64,000 nt of DNA from Patagioenas fasciata (GCF_037038585.1 NC_092520.1:401001-465000), one strand, 5' to 3'. Counted from the stretch's first letter, positions 9,960 to 22,094 are shown. Notes: generated from the sequence alone by a model not told the origin. Made by a program: numbers and translations.

Positions 9960-11905
9960 CCGGTCCGGCTCGGTGTCCCCTGCCCGGCTCGGTGCCCCCT
10001 GTCCCGCTCGGTGCCCCCTGCCCCGCTCGGTGCCCCCTGTCCCGCTCGGTGCCTCCTGCCCCGCTCGGTGTCCCCTGCCCCGCTCGGTGTCCCCTGCCCG
10101 GCTCGGTACCCCCTTTCCCGCTCGGTGCCCCCTGTCCCGCTCGGTGCCCCCTGCCCCACTCGGTGCCCCCTGCCCCGCTCGGTGTCCCCTGCCCGGCTCG
10201 GTACCCCCTTTCCCGCTCGGTGTCCCCTGTCCCGCTCGGTGTCCCCTGCCCGGCTCGGTGTCCCCTGTCCCGCTCGGTGTCCCCTGCCCCGCTCGGTGTC
10301 CCCTGCCCGGCTCGGTGTCCCCTGTCCCGCTCGGTGTCCCCTGTCCCGCTCGGTGCCCCCTGCCCCGCTCGGTGCCCCCTTTCCCGCTCGGTGCCCCCTT
10401 TCCCGCTCGGTGCCCCCTTTCCCGCTCGGTGCCGCCTGTCCCGCTCGGTGTCCCCTGTCCCGCTCGGTGCCCCCTTTCCCGCTCGGTGCCCCCTGTCCCG
10501 CTCGGTGCCCCCTTTCCCGCTCGGTGCCGCCTGTCCCGCTCGGTGTCCCCTGTCCCGCTCGGTGTCCCCTGCCCCGCTCGGTGCCCCCTGCCCCGCTCGG
10601 TGCCCCCTTTCCCGCTCGGTGCCCCCTGCCCCGCTCGGTGCCCCCTGCCCCGCTCGGTGCCCCCTGCCCCGCTCGGTGTCCCCTGTCCCGCTCGGTGTCC
10701 CCTGCCCCGCTCGGTGCCCCCTGCCCCGCTCGGTGCCCCCTGTCCCGCTCGGTGCCCCCTGCCCGGCTCGGTGCCCCCTGTCCCGCTCGGTGCCCCCTGT
10801 CCCGCTCGGTGCCCCCTGCCCGGCTCGGTGCCCCCTGTCCCGCTCGGTGCCCCCTTTCCCGCTCGGTGTCCCCTGCCCGGCTCGGTGCCCCCTGCCCGGC
10901 TCGGTGTCCCCTGCCCCGCTCGGTGCCCCCTTTCCCGCTCGGTGCCCCCTGTCCCGCTCGGTGCCCCCTTTCCCGCTCGGTGTCCCCTGCCCCGCTCGGT
11001 GCCCCCTTTCCCGCTCGGTGCCCCCTGTCCCGCTCGGTGTCCCCTGCCCCGCTCGGTGTCCCCTGCCCCGCTCGGTGTCCCCTTTCCCGCTCGGTGCCCC
11101 CTGTCCCGCTCGGTGCCCCCTTTCCCGCTCGCTGCCCCCTGCCCCGCTCGGTGCCCCCTGTCCCGCTCGGTGTCCCCTGCCCCGCTCGGTGCCCCCTTTC
11201 CCGCTCGGTGTCCCCTGCCCCGCTCGGTGCCCCCTGCCCCGCTCGGTGCCCCCTTTCCCGCTCGGTGCCCCCTGCCCCGCTCGGTGTCCCCTGTCCCGCT
11301 CGGTGCCCCCTTTCCCGCTCGGTGTCCCCTGCCCCGCTCGGTGCCCCCTTTCCCGCTCGGTGTCCCCTGTCCCGCTCGGTGTCCGCTGCCCGGCTCGGTG
11401 TCCCCTGCCCGGCTCGGTACCCCCTTTCCCGCTCGGTGTCCCCTGTCCCGCTCGGTGCCCCCTGTCCCGCTCGGTGTCCCCTGCCCGGCTCGGTGCCCCC
11501 TGTCCCGCTCGGTGTCCCCTGTCCCGCTCGGTGCCCCCTGTCCCGCTCGGTGCCCCCTGCCCGGCTCGCTGCCCCCTGCCCCGCTCGGTACCCCCTTTCC
11601 CGCTCGGTGCCCACTGCCCCGCTCAGTGCCCCCTGCCCCGCTCGGTGCCCCCTTTCCCGCTCGGTGCCCCCTTTCCCGCTCGGTGCCCCCTGCCCCGCTC
11701 GGTGCCTCCTGCCCCGCTCGGTGCCCCCTTTCCCGCTCGGTGCCCCCTTTCCCGCTCGGTGCCCCCTGTCCCGCTCGGTGTCCCCTGCCCCGCTCGGTGT
11801 CCCCTGCCCGGCTCGGTACCCCCTTTCCCGCTCGGTGTCCCCTGTCCCGCTCGGTGCCCCCTGTCCCGCTCGGTGCCCCCTGCCCCGCTCGGTGCCACCC
11901 CGGGG
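9960..11905. repeat. 19-bp minisatellite upstream of the formin gene
   Basis: About 100 tandem copies of CCCGCTCGGTGCCCCCTGT, varying mainly at a few positions (CCGG for CCCG, TCCCC for CCCCC, CTTT for CTGT). The minus strand carries GGGG and GGG runs in every unit. Because units lack stops, all forward frames stay open for hundreds of codons; these are not genes. Confidence 0.97.
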
Positions 11906-12640
11906 CTGCGGTGCCCGGTTGGAGCCGCGCACGGGGAAGGGAACCGGCCCGGGGAACGGAAGCGGCCCGGCCGCGGAGCCCGACTCTCAGCCGGCCACTG
12001 CCCCTGGGACCTTCCGACCCCCGGTGCTGCCAGCGGGACGGCGGTGACCGCAGTGCCGAGACCCCCGGGAGCGGCCGGTGTCCCGCCTGCCCCGAGGAAC
12101 GAGCCCCCGAGCCCCCTCCCCTGGGGTCGCTCCCGTGTCTCCTGTTCCCTCCCCGGGCCGCCGGAACCGCCCCGCAGCCGGTACCGGTTCGCGCTGGAGC
12201 TCCGGGGAGGTCGGAACGGCTGCGGGGGTGGATCAGAGGACCCCGCCCCAGGACAGACGGCAGCGGGTGCCCAGGGGAGTGTTTGGGGTGCGCAGGGGTC
12301 CCCAGCGCCCCGTCCCCCCCGAGCCGGGGCCGGCACCGGCAGCAGCTCCGGGCGCGTCTCCTCCCGCGCCGAGCCCGGGCACCCGGCGGCCGCTGCGACA
12401 GAGCCCGAGCGCCCGCTGGTGTGCGAACCCCGTCACGGGTGTCCCCGCGGCTGGGGGGACGGGTGGGCGCTCGTCGCCTCCGCTGTCCCCGGGCAGCCCC
12501 GTCCGCCCCGCGGGGCAGGAGCCCGAGCTCCGGGACACGTCCCCGCGCCCCCGACCGCCTGAGGCTGCGCCCCATGGGCAGCGACGGGCACCCCGCGGTC
12601 CCACGGCTCCGCGTGTGCAGCGGACACGAGGGGACAGAGC
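11906..12640. other. GC-rich unique sequence, no gene identified
   Basis: CpG-rich and largely non-repetitive. I see no exon with family similarity and no poly(A) signal. It could include distal promoter elements of the formin gene. Confidence 0.4.
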
Positions 12641-12900
12641 GAATAGAACGGGCAGGGGATGAGGGGACAGAATGGGCAGGGGACGAGGGGACACAGCGAG
12701 CAGGGGAGGAGGGGACAGAGGATGAGGGGACAGAGCGGGTAGGGGACGCAGGGACAGAGGGGACAGGGGATGAGGGGACAGAGCAGGCAGAGGATGAAGA
12801 GACAAAGGGTACAGGGGATGAGGGGCAGGGACAAGGGGACAGAGGGCACAGGGGATGAGGGGACAGAGGGCACAGGGGATGAGAGGACGGAGCGCGCAGA
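12640..12900. repeat. Minisatellite, GATGAGGGGACAGAG units
   Basis: About a dozen units of 15-24 bp around GAGGGGACAGAGCGGGCAGG, less regular than other arrays. 12900-13130 is unrepeated and uninformative. Confidence 0.85.
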
Positions 12901-13145
12901 GCCCAGGACCCCCAGGCCGTGGTCCAGCACCAGCAGCCCCCAGCGGCGCTGGGGAACACGGGGCAGTGGGGGCTCCTGGTGCCCCCAGGCTCTCGGGGGG
13001 AGCCCCGGGCTGCGGTGGGACGGCCCACAGCCCCGCCCCCGGCTGTCCCCGTCACCCCCGTGTCCCTGTCACCCGAGGCTGTCCCCGTCACCCCCAGCCG
13101 TCCCCACGTCCCCGTCACCCCGAGCGCGGGGCCATGATCGTACCG

Positions 13146-13151
13146 TTTATT
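13146..13151 (-). terminator. ARFIP2: Probable polyadenylation signal of ARFIP2
   Basis: Plus-strand TTTATT (AATAAA on the minus strand). An AT-richer segment at 13215-13260 precedes it in transcript sense. This implies a 3' UTR of about 1.16 kb containing GGGATCAGCTGGGAACCCCA repeats (13680-13850) and GGGGGCACCCACAGCCCCCA repeats (13910-14050). No other AATAAA is nearer the stop. Confidence 0.6.
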
Positions 13152-14307
13152 CTGGAGTCGTACAGAGGGGGGGGGGGTCAGACCTTCACCGGGACGGGGG
13201 TGTCAGATCCAGACGTTAAATTACCCAGGATTAAATTAGCAACGGAAACCACTGTCTTGTCTCAGGAGAAAGTGCCCAGTGCTGCGGGTGGGGGGCTGGA
13301 GGCGACGCTGGGGGGCGCGGGACCCCGGCCGTGCCCCCCCCAGCCCCACACAGCCACGTGCACCCGCCGGGACGGGCACGTTTGGTCCTTGGGGGGGTCC
13401 CGGGGTCCAACCCACCCCCCTCCACCAGCAGCAGCGCACAGAGACCCCCCAGATCCGCAGGGACACGCGCAGCCCCGGGGACAGGGTACGCGGGCCCCCA
13501 GACCCCAGGGACACGCGCAGCCCCAGAGACAGGGCACAGGGCCCCCCCAAGCCAGCGATCCATGGGGCACACGTGCAGCCCTGGGGACAGGTGGGACAGC
13601 CCGTCCTGGGGGGAGTGTAGTGTGAGCGGGGGGCCTGGGCCGACTTGGGGGGGGGAGTGTGAGAGCAGCTGCCCGGGAACCCCAGCATCAACTGGGAGCA
13701 CCGGGGATCAGCTGGGAACCCCAGGAATCAGCTGTGAACATGGGGGATCAGCTGGGAGCACCTGGGACCAGCTGGGAACATGGGGGATCAGCTGGGAACC
13801 CCAGGGATCAACCGGGAGCACCGGTGATCAGCTGGGAGCACTGGAGGGGCTGCGGGGAGGGAGCCGGAGCAGCCCCAGCGCCAGGGAGATGGCAGGACCA
13901 TGGATGCCAGTGCACGGGGGGCACCCACAGCCCCCAGGGTGCAGAGGGGCATCTGCAGCCCCCAGGGTGGGGAGGGGGCACCCACAGCCCCCAGGGCAGG
14001 GAGGGGGCACCCATGGCCCCCAGGGTGGGGAGGGGGCACCCGCGGCCCCAGTGCTGCTCCTGTGCAGCTCCATCTTCATTTGGGGACGAGCGCCCTGCCC
14101 AGGGCTGGGGGGCGCAGGGAGACCCGGAGCGTCCCCCCAGCCCAAGGTGCGGGTGGGGGCCGGGGGGCGCGGTGCAGCCGGGCAGGGGTCGCTGTTCCGG
14201 GGGTGCCGGCCGCGGTGCCGGGGTCTGCGCCAGGCGGGGAGGCCCCCGCAGGACCAGCGCCGCTCCCCCAGGCAGAGTTGAGGTCCGTGGCCCCCCCGGG
14301 TGGCCGC

Positions 14308-17300
14308 TCACTGCTCCTCCAGCCAGGACGGCTTCTCCGCGCCCGGGGGCTTGAGCTTGATGTTGAACTGCTTGAGCGTCTGCTCCAGCTGCTGCTGGTT
14401 CCCCGCGAAGTAGGCGGAGATGGCGTTGTGGAACAGCAGCAGCTGCTTGTGCATCACCTTGATCTGCAGAGCCACAGGGACGGGTCAGGGACAGCGCACG
14501 GGGACGGGGACACCGCACAGGGACTGGGGTGAGAGACGGGTCAGGACCGCAGCACCGCACCGGGACGGGGGTCAGAGCCGCAGCAGGGACAGGAGACAGG
14601 ACCCCCACCCAGTGCAGGACACGGGTCAGAGCCGCAGCACCACAGAGGGACAGGGGGGTCAGGGCCACAGCACCAAAGAGGCACAGGGGCAGGGACGGGG
14701 TCAGAGCTGCAGCACCGCAGAGGGACAGGGATGGGGGTTAGAGACACCGCACAGGGACAGGGACAGGGTCAGAGACACCGCACGGGGACAGGGACAGGGT
14801 CAGAGACACCGCACGGGGACAGGGACACCGCACGGGGACAGGGACAGGGTCAGAGACACCGCACAGGGACAGAGACACCGCACGGGGACAGGGACAGGGT
14901 CAGAGATCCTGCACAGGGATGGGGACGGGGTCTCAGAGCTGCAGCACCGCAGAGGGACAGGAATGGGGTCTCAGAGCTGCAGCAGGGGCAGGGACAGGGA
15001 CAGGGTCTCAGAGCTGCAGCAGGGACAGGGATGGGGGTCTCAGAGCTGCAGCAGGGGCAGGGCCAGGACCCCCACTCCGCACAGGACAGGGGGTCAGCTC
15101 CAGAGCCATGACAGCACAAGGGGGACAGAGCCCAGCACTGCCCTGCCCGTCCCCGCGGTCCCCCGGCTGCTGCCCCTGAGGACACCGCAGCCCTCAGCCC
15201 TCCCACCTTGTTCTCCTCCAGGAACTTGAGCTTGATGGCCACGTCCGCGCGCAGCTTCTCGTACTTGTCCTTGTGGCTCTGGAACTGGCTCTGCGCGGCG
15301 TCCAGGCGGCACAGCGTGCCCGCGTCGCGCGGGCCCATGCTCAGCTCCTCCAGGTCCGTGCGGTACGCGTCGTACTCCAGCCTGCGCGGGGACGGCGTCA
15401 CAGCCCCGCGGCACGGGGACACGCGCCGGGACACACCGGGACACGCGCCGAACCCGCCCAGAGCTCTACCTGGCCGTCTCGTACTGCTTGACCGTCATGA
15501 GCGTGTCCTCCATGGTCTTGTTCACCAGTGTGTTGATGCTGGAGACGAAGAAGTTGACGGCGCCCAGCAGCGTCTCCCCGTTCTTGCACAGCAGCTTCTG
15601 CGTCTCCGCGTTGTACCCGAACTCCTCCTGGGAGGGGAGGACGGGTCGGGGTCTGTGCCGGCCCCTGGGGTCAGCGAGGTGGGGGGACACGGCCCCCACG
15701 TCCCCATGGCCGCTGCTGAGCATGGCTGTCCCTGAGCTCCTCCTGCTCCTCCCTGGGTGTCCCCAACCTCCGAGTTCCCCCTGAGGTGTCCCTGAGCTCC
15801 TCCCCAGGTGTCCCCAACCTCCTCACTCCTCCCCAGATGTCCACGAGCTCCTCACTCCTCCCTAGGTGTCCCCAAGCTCCTCACTCATCCCCAAGTGTCC
15901 CTGAGCTCCTCCCTAGGTGCCCCCAAGCTCCTCCTGCTCCTCCCCAAGTGTCCCCAACCTCCTCACTCATCCCCAGGTGTCCCCAAGCTCCTCACTCCTC
16001 CCCAGAAGTCCCTGAGCTCCTCCCCAGGTGTCCCCAACCTCCTTGCTCCTCCCCAGGTGTCCCCAAGCTCCTCTCCAGGTGTCCCCGAGCTCCTCACTCA
16101 TCCCCAGATGTCCCCGAGCTCCTCCCCAGGTGTCCCCAACCTCCTCGCTCCTCCCCAGGTGTCCCCAAGCTCCTCTCCGGATGTCCCCGAGCTCCTCCTG
16201 CTGTCCCAGCCAGGCGGGTGCCGCAGGACCAGGCTGGGTCCCCGGGTCCCCTTCCCGGCGTGAGGGGCTGCGGACACCCCCCCGGTCAAACCTGCAGCTC
16301 CGGGGACTTCTGGCTGAGGTCGGCGAAGGCGTCGCCCAGCGCGTGCTGCGTCTGCACCAGGCTGTAGAAGTGGTTGGTGAGCGCCCGCGCCAGCTGCAGC
16401 ACGCACTCGTACTTGCGCTTGGTCTCGCGCAGCAGCTCGATCTGCGTCTCCAGCTCCAGGTCCACGGTGCGGGAGCCGCGGCCGAACCGCTCCGAGATGA
16501 GCTGCTTGGTGCACTGCGGGCGGGGTGCGTCAGGAGGGCTGCGCACCCCCCGCGCCCGCGGCTCCCCTGGCACCGCTCACCTTGTACGTGTTGATCCCCC
16601 ACTTCTTGACGATGTCAAACTTCTCCACGGCGATGCCGCGGACGATCTCCTCTCCCCCGGCGGCGGGGCCGGCGTGGGGCTGGTGCAGCGTGGAGCCTGG
16701 GGCAGACACAGCGCCTGGCACCGGAGCCAAACCCCCCACGCGCGTGGGGCGGGGGCGGCCGTGGGGCGCCGCGCGGGGACTGCCGGGAGCACCAACACCC
16801 GGCACAGCAGAGCGGGGTCCGGCAGCACCGGTGCTGTGGGAGCTGCCCCGCGCCGGCTCCCGGCCAAGCGGTGGCACCGCAGAAGGTGCCGGCCCCGCGT
16901 GCCGCAGGGCCAGGGCCGCCCCTCGCCAGGTGACCCCGGCACCTCCCACATTGCACCGTGATCCCCGCAGCCCCGAGCCACATCCTGGGCAGCACATGGG
17001 TGGGCTCCGCGCCGCAGGAACCGGCACACGGGTGGGCTCAGCACCACAGAACCATCTCCTGCAGCCGGCACCACCAGGTCCCAGCTCTGAGCTGCCGGTG
17101 GCTCCGGCAGCGCCGTCCCTGCCCCGGTACCAGGTCTCTGCCATAGCCACAAGGCCGGTGGGTGCTGGGAAGCTCTTCCCCGCGGCCTCGCTGCTGGCAC
17201 CGCGGTGCCACCATGGCTGCAGCCCCGTCACTGCGAGGGGCTCGAGGGACCCCCCGCTCCCGTCCCCAGCCCCACGGCCGCGGTACCTGAGGCCCCGGCC

Positions 17301-18529
17301 GGGTCGGCCATCCTGCTGGCGGCAGCCGCGCTGGGGGACACGGGCGCTCCTCGGGGTGGGTGAGGTTGGACAAGACACCCTGGAAACGGGGGGGCGCGGG
17401 CGGGGAGCGAGGGACACGGGGACGGGCACGGGACGGCCGGGACAGGGGACGAGTGCGCGGGTGGGACGGCAGCGGGACAGCAGCGGGTGAGACGAGCGTG
17501 AGGGGACAGCCGGGGACACGGCGGCTGCCAGGCGGACACCGCGCCCTTCGTCCCCTTGGCCGCGGTCACCGTGCCGCGGAGTGGGACAGACGGACACAGG
17601 ACAGCAGCCGCGGCACGTGGCTCCTCCTCAGCATGGAAATGGGAGGGAACGCAGCGTCCCCATGCACCCACGGGAGGGACAGCGGGGGACAGAAACGAAC
17701 ATGTGACAGGATCCCGAGGGGCACAGGGTGACACAGCTGGGACAGACCTGCCCTGGCACTGCTGGCGGGGTCCAGCCCAGCACCACCAGCACGCACCGCA
17801 GAGCCACGGCTGCCCCCGCATCCTGGCACAGCTCCCAGGGACACTGGGACCGGCACAGCTCCCGGTGGGGGACACCGGGACCGGCACAGCTCCTGGTGGG
17901 GGACACCGGGACCGGCACAGCTCCCGGGGGGCTCAGAGCCACCTGCCCTGTCCCCTGCACAGCCCAGCCCCCTCCTCTCGGCACAGCCGTGGGACCAGTG
18001 CCTCTCAGAGCATTGGCACCAGCGTCTCTCCGGCCACCCCTCTGCACAGCACGGAGCCGGCGGCACAACCGCAACCGGGCCCTGGGGTGCCCCACACCCA
18101 CAGCGGGGCCCACGGCTGCGAGAGGGGGAGTCCCCGGCCCAGCCCCCGGGGTCACCGCCCGCGGGGAGCGCAGGGGAGGGGGCGGCCCCCCAGCGCCCAA
18201 GCCCGGCGCAGCCCGTCCCACCTTTGATGGCGCCGGTGGGGATGATGCCCTCGGCCGTGCCCCCGTAGCCGCCGGACACGATGCTGGTCTCGTTGAGGTT
18301 GGGCCCCGACACCATCACCTGCTGCAGGTCCTGGGTGCAGGGGACACGGGCAGCTGAGGCGCAGAGGGCACCGGGGACAGCCCGGCCCGCAGAGGGGCAC
18401 GGTGACACCGTGGTGTGACGCGGCACAAACCTGCTCCAGGCTGTCGTCCTCGGGCAGGCTGCCCGTGTCCCCGTTGCTGCTGATGGGGATCTCCATGGTG
18501 GCCGCCTTGCTCATCATCCCGTCCGACAT
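14308..18529 (-). CDS. ARFIP2: Arfaptin-2 (BAR-domain Arf/Rac/Arl effector)
   Basis: Binds GTP-loaded Arl1, Arf and Rac at the trans-Golgi through a crescent BAR (AH) domain. Seven coding exons close in phase to 344 residues (human 341): 18431-18529, 18222-18330, 16581-16696, 16292-16513, 15470-15627, 15207-15381 and 14308-14463. The start [15 protein letters not shown] and the block [20 protein letters not shown] are near-identical to mammalian ARFIP2. [20 protein letters not shown] opens the BAR region, and [15 protein letters not shown] is the exact family C terminus. Start chosen because it matches the family N terminus and follows a splice acceptor eight bases upstream. Residues about 70-80 ([14 protein letters not shown]) diverge from mammals, as expected for the linker. 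Introns carry private minisatellites. ARFIP1 was excluded by the C-terminal sequence. Confidence 0.97.
14480..15075. repeat. Minisatellite in the last ARFIP2 intron
   Basis: Units built from GGGGACAGGGACAGGGTCAG and GAGACACCGCAC, changing at the right end to CTCAGAGCTGCAGCAGGG. Confidence 0.93.
15735..16205. repeat. 27-30-bp minisatellite in an ARFIP2 intron
   Basis: About 16 units with CTCCCCAGGTGTCCCCAA and GAGCTCCTC, between the exons at 15470-15627 and 16292-16513. Confidence 0.93.
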
Positions 18530-18624
18530 GGCAGCGCCTGCAGGGACACGGAGCTGCCACTGCAGCCGGGGACAGGACTGACCCCAGCGCTGGGGAACCC
18601 AGGGGCCAAGGCCTGGGCTGGGAC

Positions 18625-18795
18625 CTGATGGTGCAGGAAGGGGACAGGGGACAGGGGACAGCAGGGGTGGACAGGGGACAGCGGGGAGTGGGGGGACAGG
18701 GGACAGCAAGGGGGGGACAACGGGGGGGACAGGGGACAGTGGGGGGAGACAGGGGACAGTGGGGGGGGGACAGCGGGGAGGGGACAGCGGGGAGG
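18625..18795. repeat. GGGGACAGGGGACAGC repeat in ARFIP2 5' intron
   Basis: Short purine-rich tandem repeat upstream of the first coding exon. The ARFIP2 intron 16700-18220 and the stretch 18796-19280 are mostly unrepeated with no recognised element apart from three copies of a CCGGCACAGCTCC unit at 17845-17930. Confidence 0.8.
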
Positions 18796-19284
18796 GTCCC
18801 GGGGGACCCCCGGCGCTGCCTGCAGCTCCAGAGGTCGCCGGAGCCGCTGCGGCCCCGCTCCGTCACTCCGTGGCGTGGCCGTCCCCAGCCGCCCCGCACC
18901 GGCCCTGGTGCGTCCCCTCGCCCCTCGCCCCGCACGTTTGGGCACGGGGCCGCGCTCCCCCCGTCCCTCGCGACCCCGGGGCCCGGCAGCGTCCGTCTGT
19001 CCGTCCGGCGGGACCTGGCGCGGCGCCGGCACCCAGCGCCACGTAGCAGCGGCCCCGCAGCGCCCAGACCGGTCCGGGCGCATTCCAGAGCAGGTGGCAC
19101 CAGCGGCTCCTCCCGCTCCGTTACTGCCCGCGGGGACACGGCCGGGGAGCGGGCCCGGACACGGCCCGGTGCGGGGGACGCCACCCCCGCAGCCCCTGCC
19201 CCGCCAGCCCGCGCCCACAGCGCCCACAGCGCCCGCTGACCCCGCGGCCCGGGACATGCGGAGCCGGGCGGCGGCACCGGCCCT

Positions 19285-19690
19285 GGGGACACGGGACAGC
19301 ACCGGGGTGGGGGGACACACACGGGACAGCCGGGGACACACGGGGCAGCACCGGGGTTGGGGGGACACACACGGGACAGCCGGGGACACACGGGGCAGCA
19401 CCGCGGTGGGGGGACACACACGGGACAGCCGGGGACACACACGGGACAGCCGGGGACACACACGGGACAGCACCGGGGTGGGGGGGACACACACGGGACA
19501 GCCGGGGACACACACGGGACAGCCGGGGACACACGGGACAGCACCGGGATGGGGGGGACACACAATGGACAGCCGGGGACACACACGGGACAGCCGGGGA
19601 CACACGGGACAGCACCGGGGTGGGGGGACACACACGGGACAGCCAGGGACACACCGGGCGGCCCGGGGGGACACACCGGACAGCCCCTGG
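19285..19690. repeat. 21-bp minisatellite in ARFIP2 intron 1
   Basis: About 15 units of GGGGACACACACGGGACAGC with inserted CACCGGGGTGGG segments. Confidence 0.93.
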
Positions 19691-19858
19691 GGGGTGAGGC
19701 GGACGCTGCGCCCCGGCCCCGCTCCCTGGTCGCTCCCGTTCCCGGGAAAGCCCCTCGAGTGGGTCCCGGCACCGCGGGCTCCCCGACCCCCGTCCCGCCC
19801 GCCGCCCCGCACGGGGACCCGGGGACCGGCCGTGCCGGCAGCGCCGCCGCGGACTCAC

Positions 19859-20200
19859 CCGCCGGGCACCCGCTCCCCCGGCAGCCCCGGTTCCCCGCCG
19901 CTCCCGGTCCCCCCGGTTCCCGTTCCCCGGTTCCCCGTTCCACGTTCCCCGCCCCCCCGGTTCCCCGTTCCGGTTCCGGTCCCGGTCCCGTTCCGGTCCC
20001 GCCCACCTGCGCCGCGCGGCCCGGCCGGGCCCCCCCGCTCCGCTCCGCTCGGCCCGGGACGCGCCGGAAGTGGCGTCGCGCCGCGAGCGAGGGCCGCCGG
20101 GATCCCGGACGTGACGTCACCAGCGGGGCCGGGCGGAAGCGGCCTCTTGCCCTCCCGGAAGCGCCGTCGCGGGCGGAAGCGGCGCCGCGGACCGGGCCCG
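19859..20200. promoter_or_regulatory. Bidirectional CpG-island promoter, ARFIP2/TIMM10B
   Basis: A good minus-strand donor (GT at 19857-19858) ends a non-coding ARFIP2 first exon starting somewhere near 20090. TIMM10B starts at 20201 on the plus strand. The intervening DNA is CpG-dense and lacks a TATA box, and carries repeated CGGAAG strings (ETS-type core, near 20067, 20133, 20156 and 20174). The two genes are also head-to-head in human, so a shared promoter is expected. Confidence 0.75.
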
Positions 20201-21102
20201 ATGGACCCGGGGAGCGAGCACCGGCAGCAGCTGCGCAGCGTGAGCGGGGCGGGCGGGGGCGGGGGCGGCCGCGGGGGGCCCGGTGGCGCGGGCTGAGCGT
20301 CCGGTGCCGCCCCCGCAGCTGCGGGACTTCCTGCTGGTGTACAACCGCATGACCGAGCTCTGCTTCCGCCACTGCGTCTGCAACCTCAGCTACCGGCTGC
20401 TCACCGGCCGCGAGGTCGGGCGGAAGGGGAACGGAGGACGGGGGAACCGGGGGATGAGGGGAACCGGGGGATGAGGGGAACGGAGGACGGGGGAACCGGG
20501 GAATGAGGGGAACGGAGGACGGGGGGAGCGGGGATGGGAGAGCTGGGGATGGGGGAACCGGGAATGGCGAAACCGGGGATGGCGAACAGAGGATGGGGAA
20601 CAGGGATGGGGAAACCGGGAACGGGAACCGGGGATGGGGGGAACGGGGACAAGGGGAACCAGGGCTGGGGGAGCGGGCGACAGGGGGAACGGGGGTGGGG
20701 GAACTGGGAACGGGGGGTGGGAACCGGGGATGGGGAACCCATACCGGCTGCAGGGCCCCCGTTCCGTTCCCGCCGTCCCCTTCACCCCCCACGTCTCTCG
20801 CTCGTCGTTCCCCTCCCTCACCCCCGTGTCTCTCACCCCCGTGTCTCTCACCCCCGCACCCCCGTCCCGCCCCGCCGGGCCTGCAGGAGTCATGCCTGGA
20901 CCGCTGTGCGGGGAAGCTGGTTCACTCCAACCACCGCCTGATGGGCGCCTACGTGGCGCTGATCCCCGCCGTGCTGCAGCGCCGCGCCGCGGACTACGAG
21001 GCCAGCGTGGCCGCGGCGGCGCCAGCGGACCCCTCCGGCAGCCCCCCCGCCCCGCCGGCGGCTCCGGGACCGCAGCGGGAGGCTCCGGGCACCGACACGT
21101 AG
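20201..21102 (+). CDS. TIMM10B: TIMM10B (small Tim chaperone, Tim9b/FXC1)
   Basis: Small Tim protein of the mitochondrial intermembrane space, bound to the TIM22 carrier translocase. Three exons, 20201-20239, 20319-20414 and 20887-21102, give 116 residues (human 103). The twin CX3C motif is C28-C32 and C48-C52, the pairs that form the two intramolecular disulfides. [15 protein letters not shown] and [17 protein letters not shown] match the family closely. The C terminus is a low-complexity Ala/Pro/Ser stretch, slightly longer than in mammals. Start: first ATG after the CpG promoter, followed by the expected short Q-rich leader. The donor after exon 2 is GAG|GTCGGG, weak beyond the GT, and intron 2 is nearly all minisatellite. 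Confidence 0.96.
20420..20750. repeat. Minisatellite filling TIMM10B intron 2
   Basis: Units around GGGGAACCGGGGATGGGG, beginning within a few bases of the exon 2 splice donor. Confidence 0.92.
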
Positions 21103-21412
21103 TGCGGCGGCCGCCCGGGTGGCGGCTTTGACAGTGGCGCGGGCAGGGGCCGCGGGACGGGCCCTGTGTCCCCGTGCGGGGGTGACGTCCGGTGCGGTCT
21201 GGGCTCTGCGTGCCCTGCGGATCCGCGTCCTCCCACAGCACCGGGAGCCCCATGGTGGTTCCGTGCTGTGGTGCTGGGGCCGGGGGCACCGGAGGGCACC
21301 GACCGCACCAGCCCCCTGTCCGGGGCGTTTCCTGTGCTGGCAGCTCCAGCGCTGGGCGCTCCCGCTCCGTGCCAGGGCTGCTCCTGTTTGTGACAGACGG
21401 TGTCGCAGTGCC

Positions 21413-21418
21413 AATAAA
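21413..21418 (+). terminator. TIMM10B: TIMM10B polyadenylation signal
   Basis: AATAAA about 310 bases after the TAG at 21100-21102. Confidence 0.85.
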
Positions 21419-21534
21419 GATCTTTGTTAACGTTTCACGCGCCGTGCGGAGCGCACGTCCCACCGGGCAGGGGCTGCTGCTCCTGCTGGGAGCGTTTGTC
21501 CTGCTGTGGCTGTTGGCGTCAGCACGGACTGCGG

Positions 21535-21800
21535 GTCCCACTCTGGGGGTCCCGGTTCTGCAGATCCTGGCTCTGGGGGTCCCGGTTCCGCAGGTCCCGG
21601 CTCTGCGGGTCCAGGCTCTGCAGTTCCTGGCTCTGGGGGTCCCGGTTCTGCGGGTCTCACTCTGGGGGCCCCGGCTCTGGGGTCCCAGTTCTGCAGATCC
21701 TGGCTCTGGGGGTCCTGGTTCCGGGGGTCCCGGTTTCGCAGAACCCGGCTCTGGGGTCCTGGTTCTGTGGGTCCCGGGTCCGTGGGTCCCGGTTCCGCTC
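21535..21800. repeat. 30-bp minisatellite downstream of TIMM10B
   Basis: Units with GGCTCTGGGGGTCCCGGTTC and GCAGATCC/GCGGGTCC variants, about nine copies. Confidence 0.9.
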
Positions 21801-22094
21801 TGTGGATCCGAGCCCTCCCCCAGGCAGCAGGTCCATCCTGGGGCAGCGCAGCTGGGGCTGCCCGGGCACAGGGCGGTCCAGGGGCTCTGGAGAGGGGCCG
21901 GTTCCTCATGGCTGCATGACGCACCAGCTCACAGCACTTGGGACTCGCCAGGTCCGGACACTGAGGCCGAGCGTGTTCCTGGGCGGCGCACGGTGCATGG
22001 GCAATGCTGGGCATGGTCACCTCTGCCAGGGACAGTCACCGCTGCTGGGGACGGTCACCTCTGCTGGGGACGGTGTGACCGCCTGGCATGGCTG

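Noticed and set aside
9339-13118. Long frames of 850-1300 codons on both strands
   Set aside because: They run across the 19-bp minisatellite, which lacks stops; both strands are open together.
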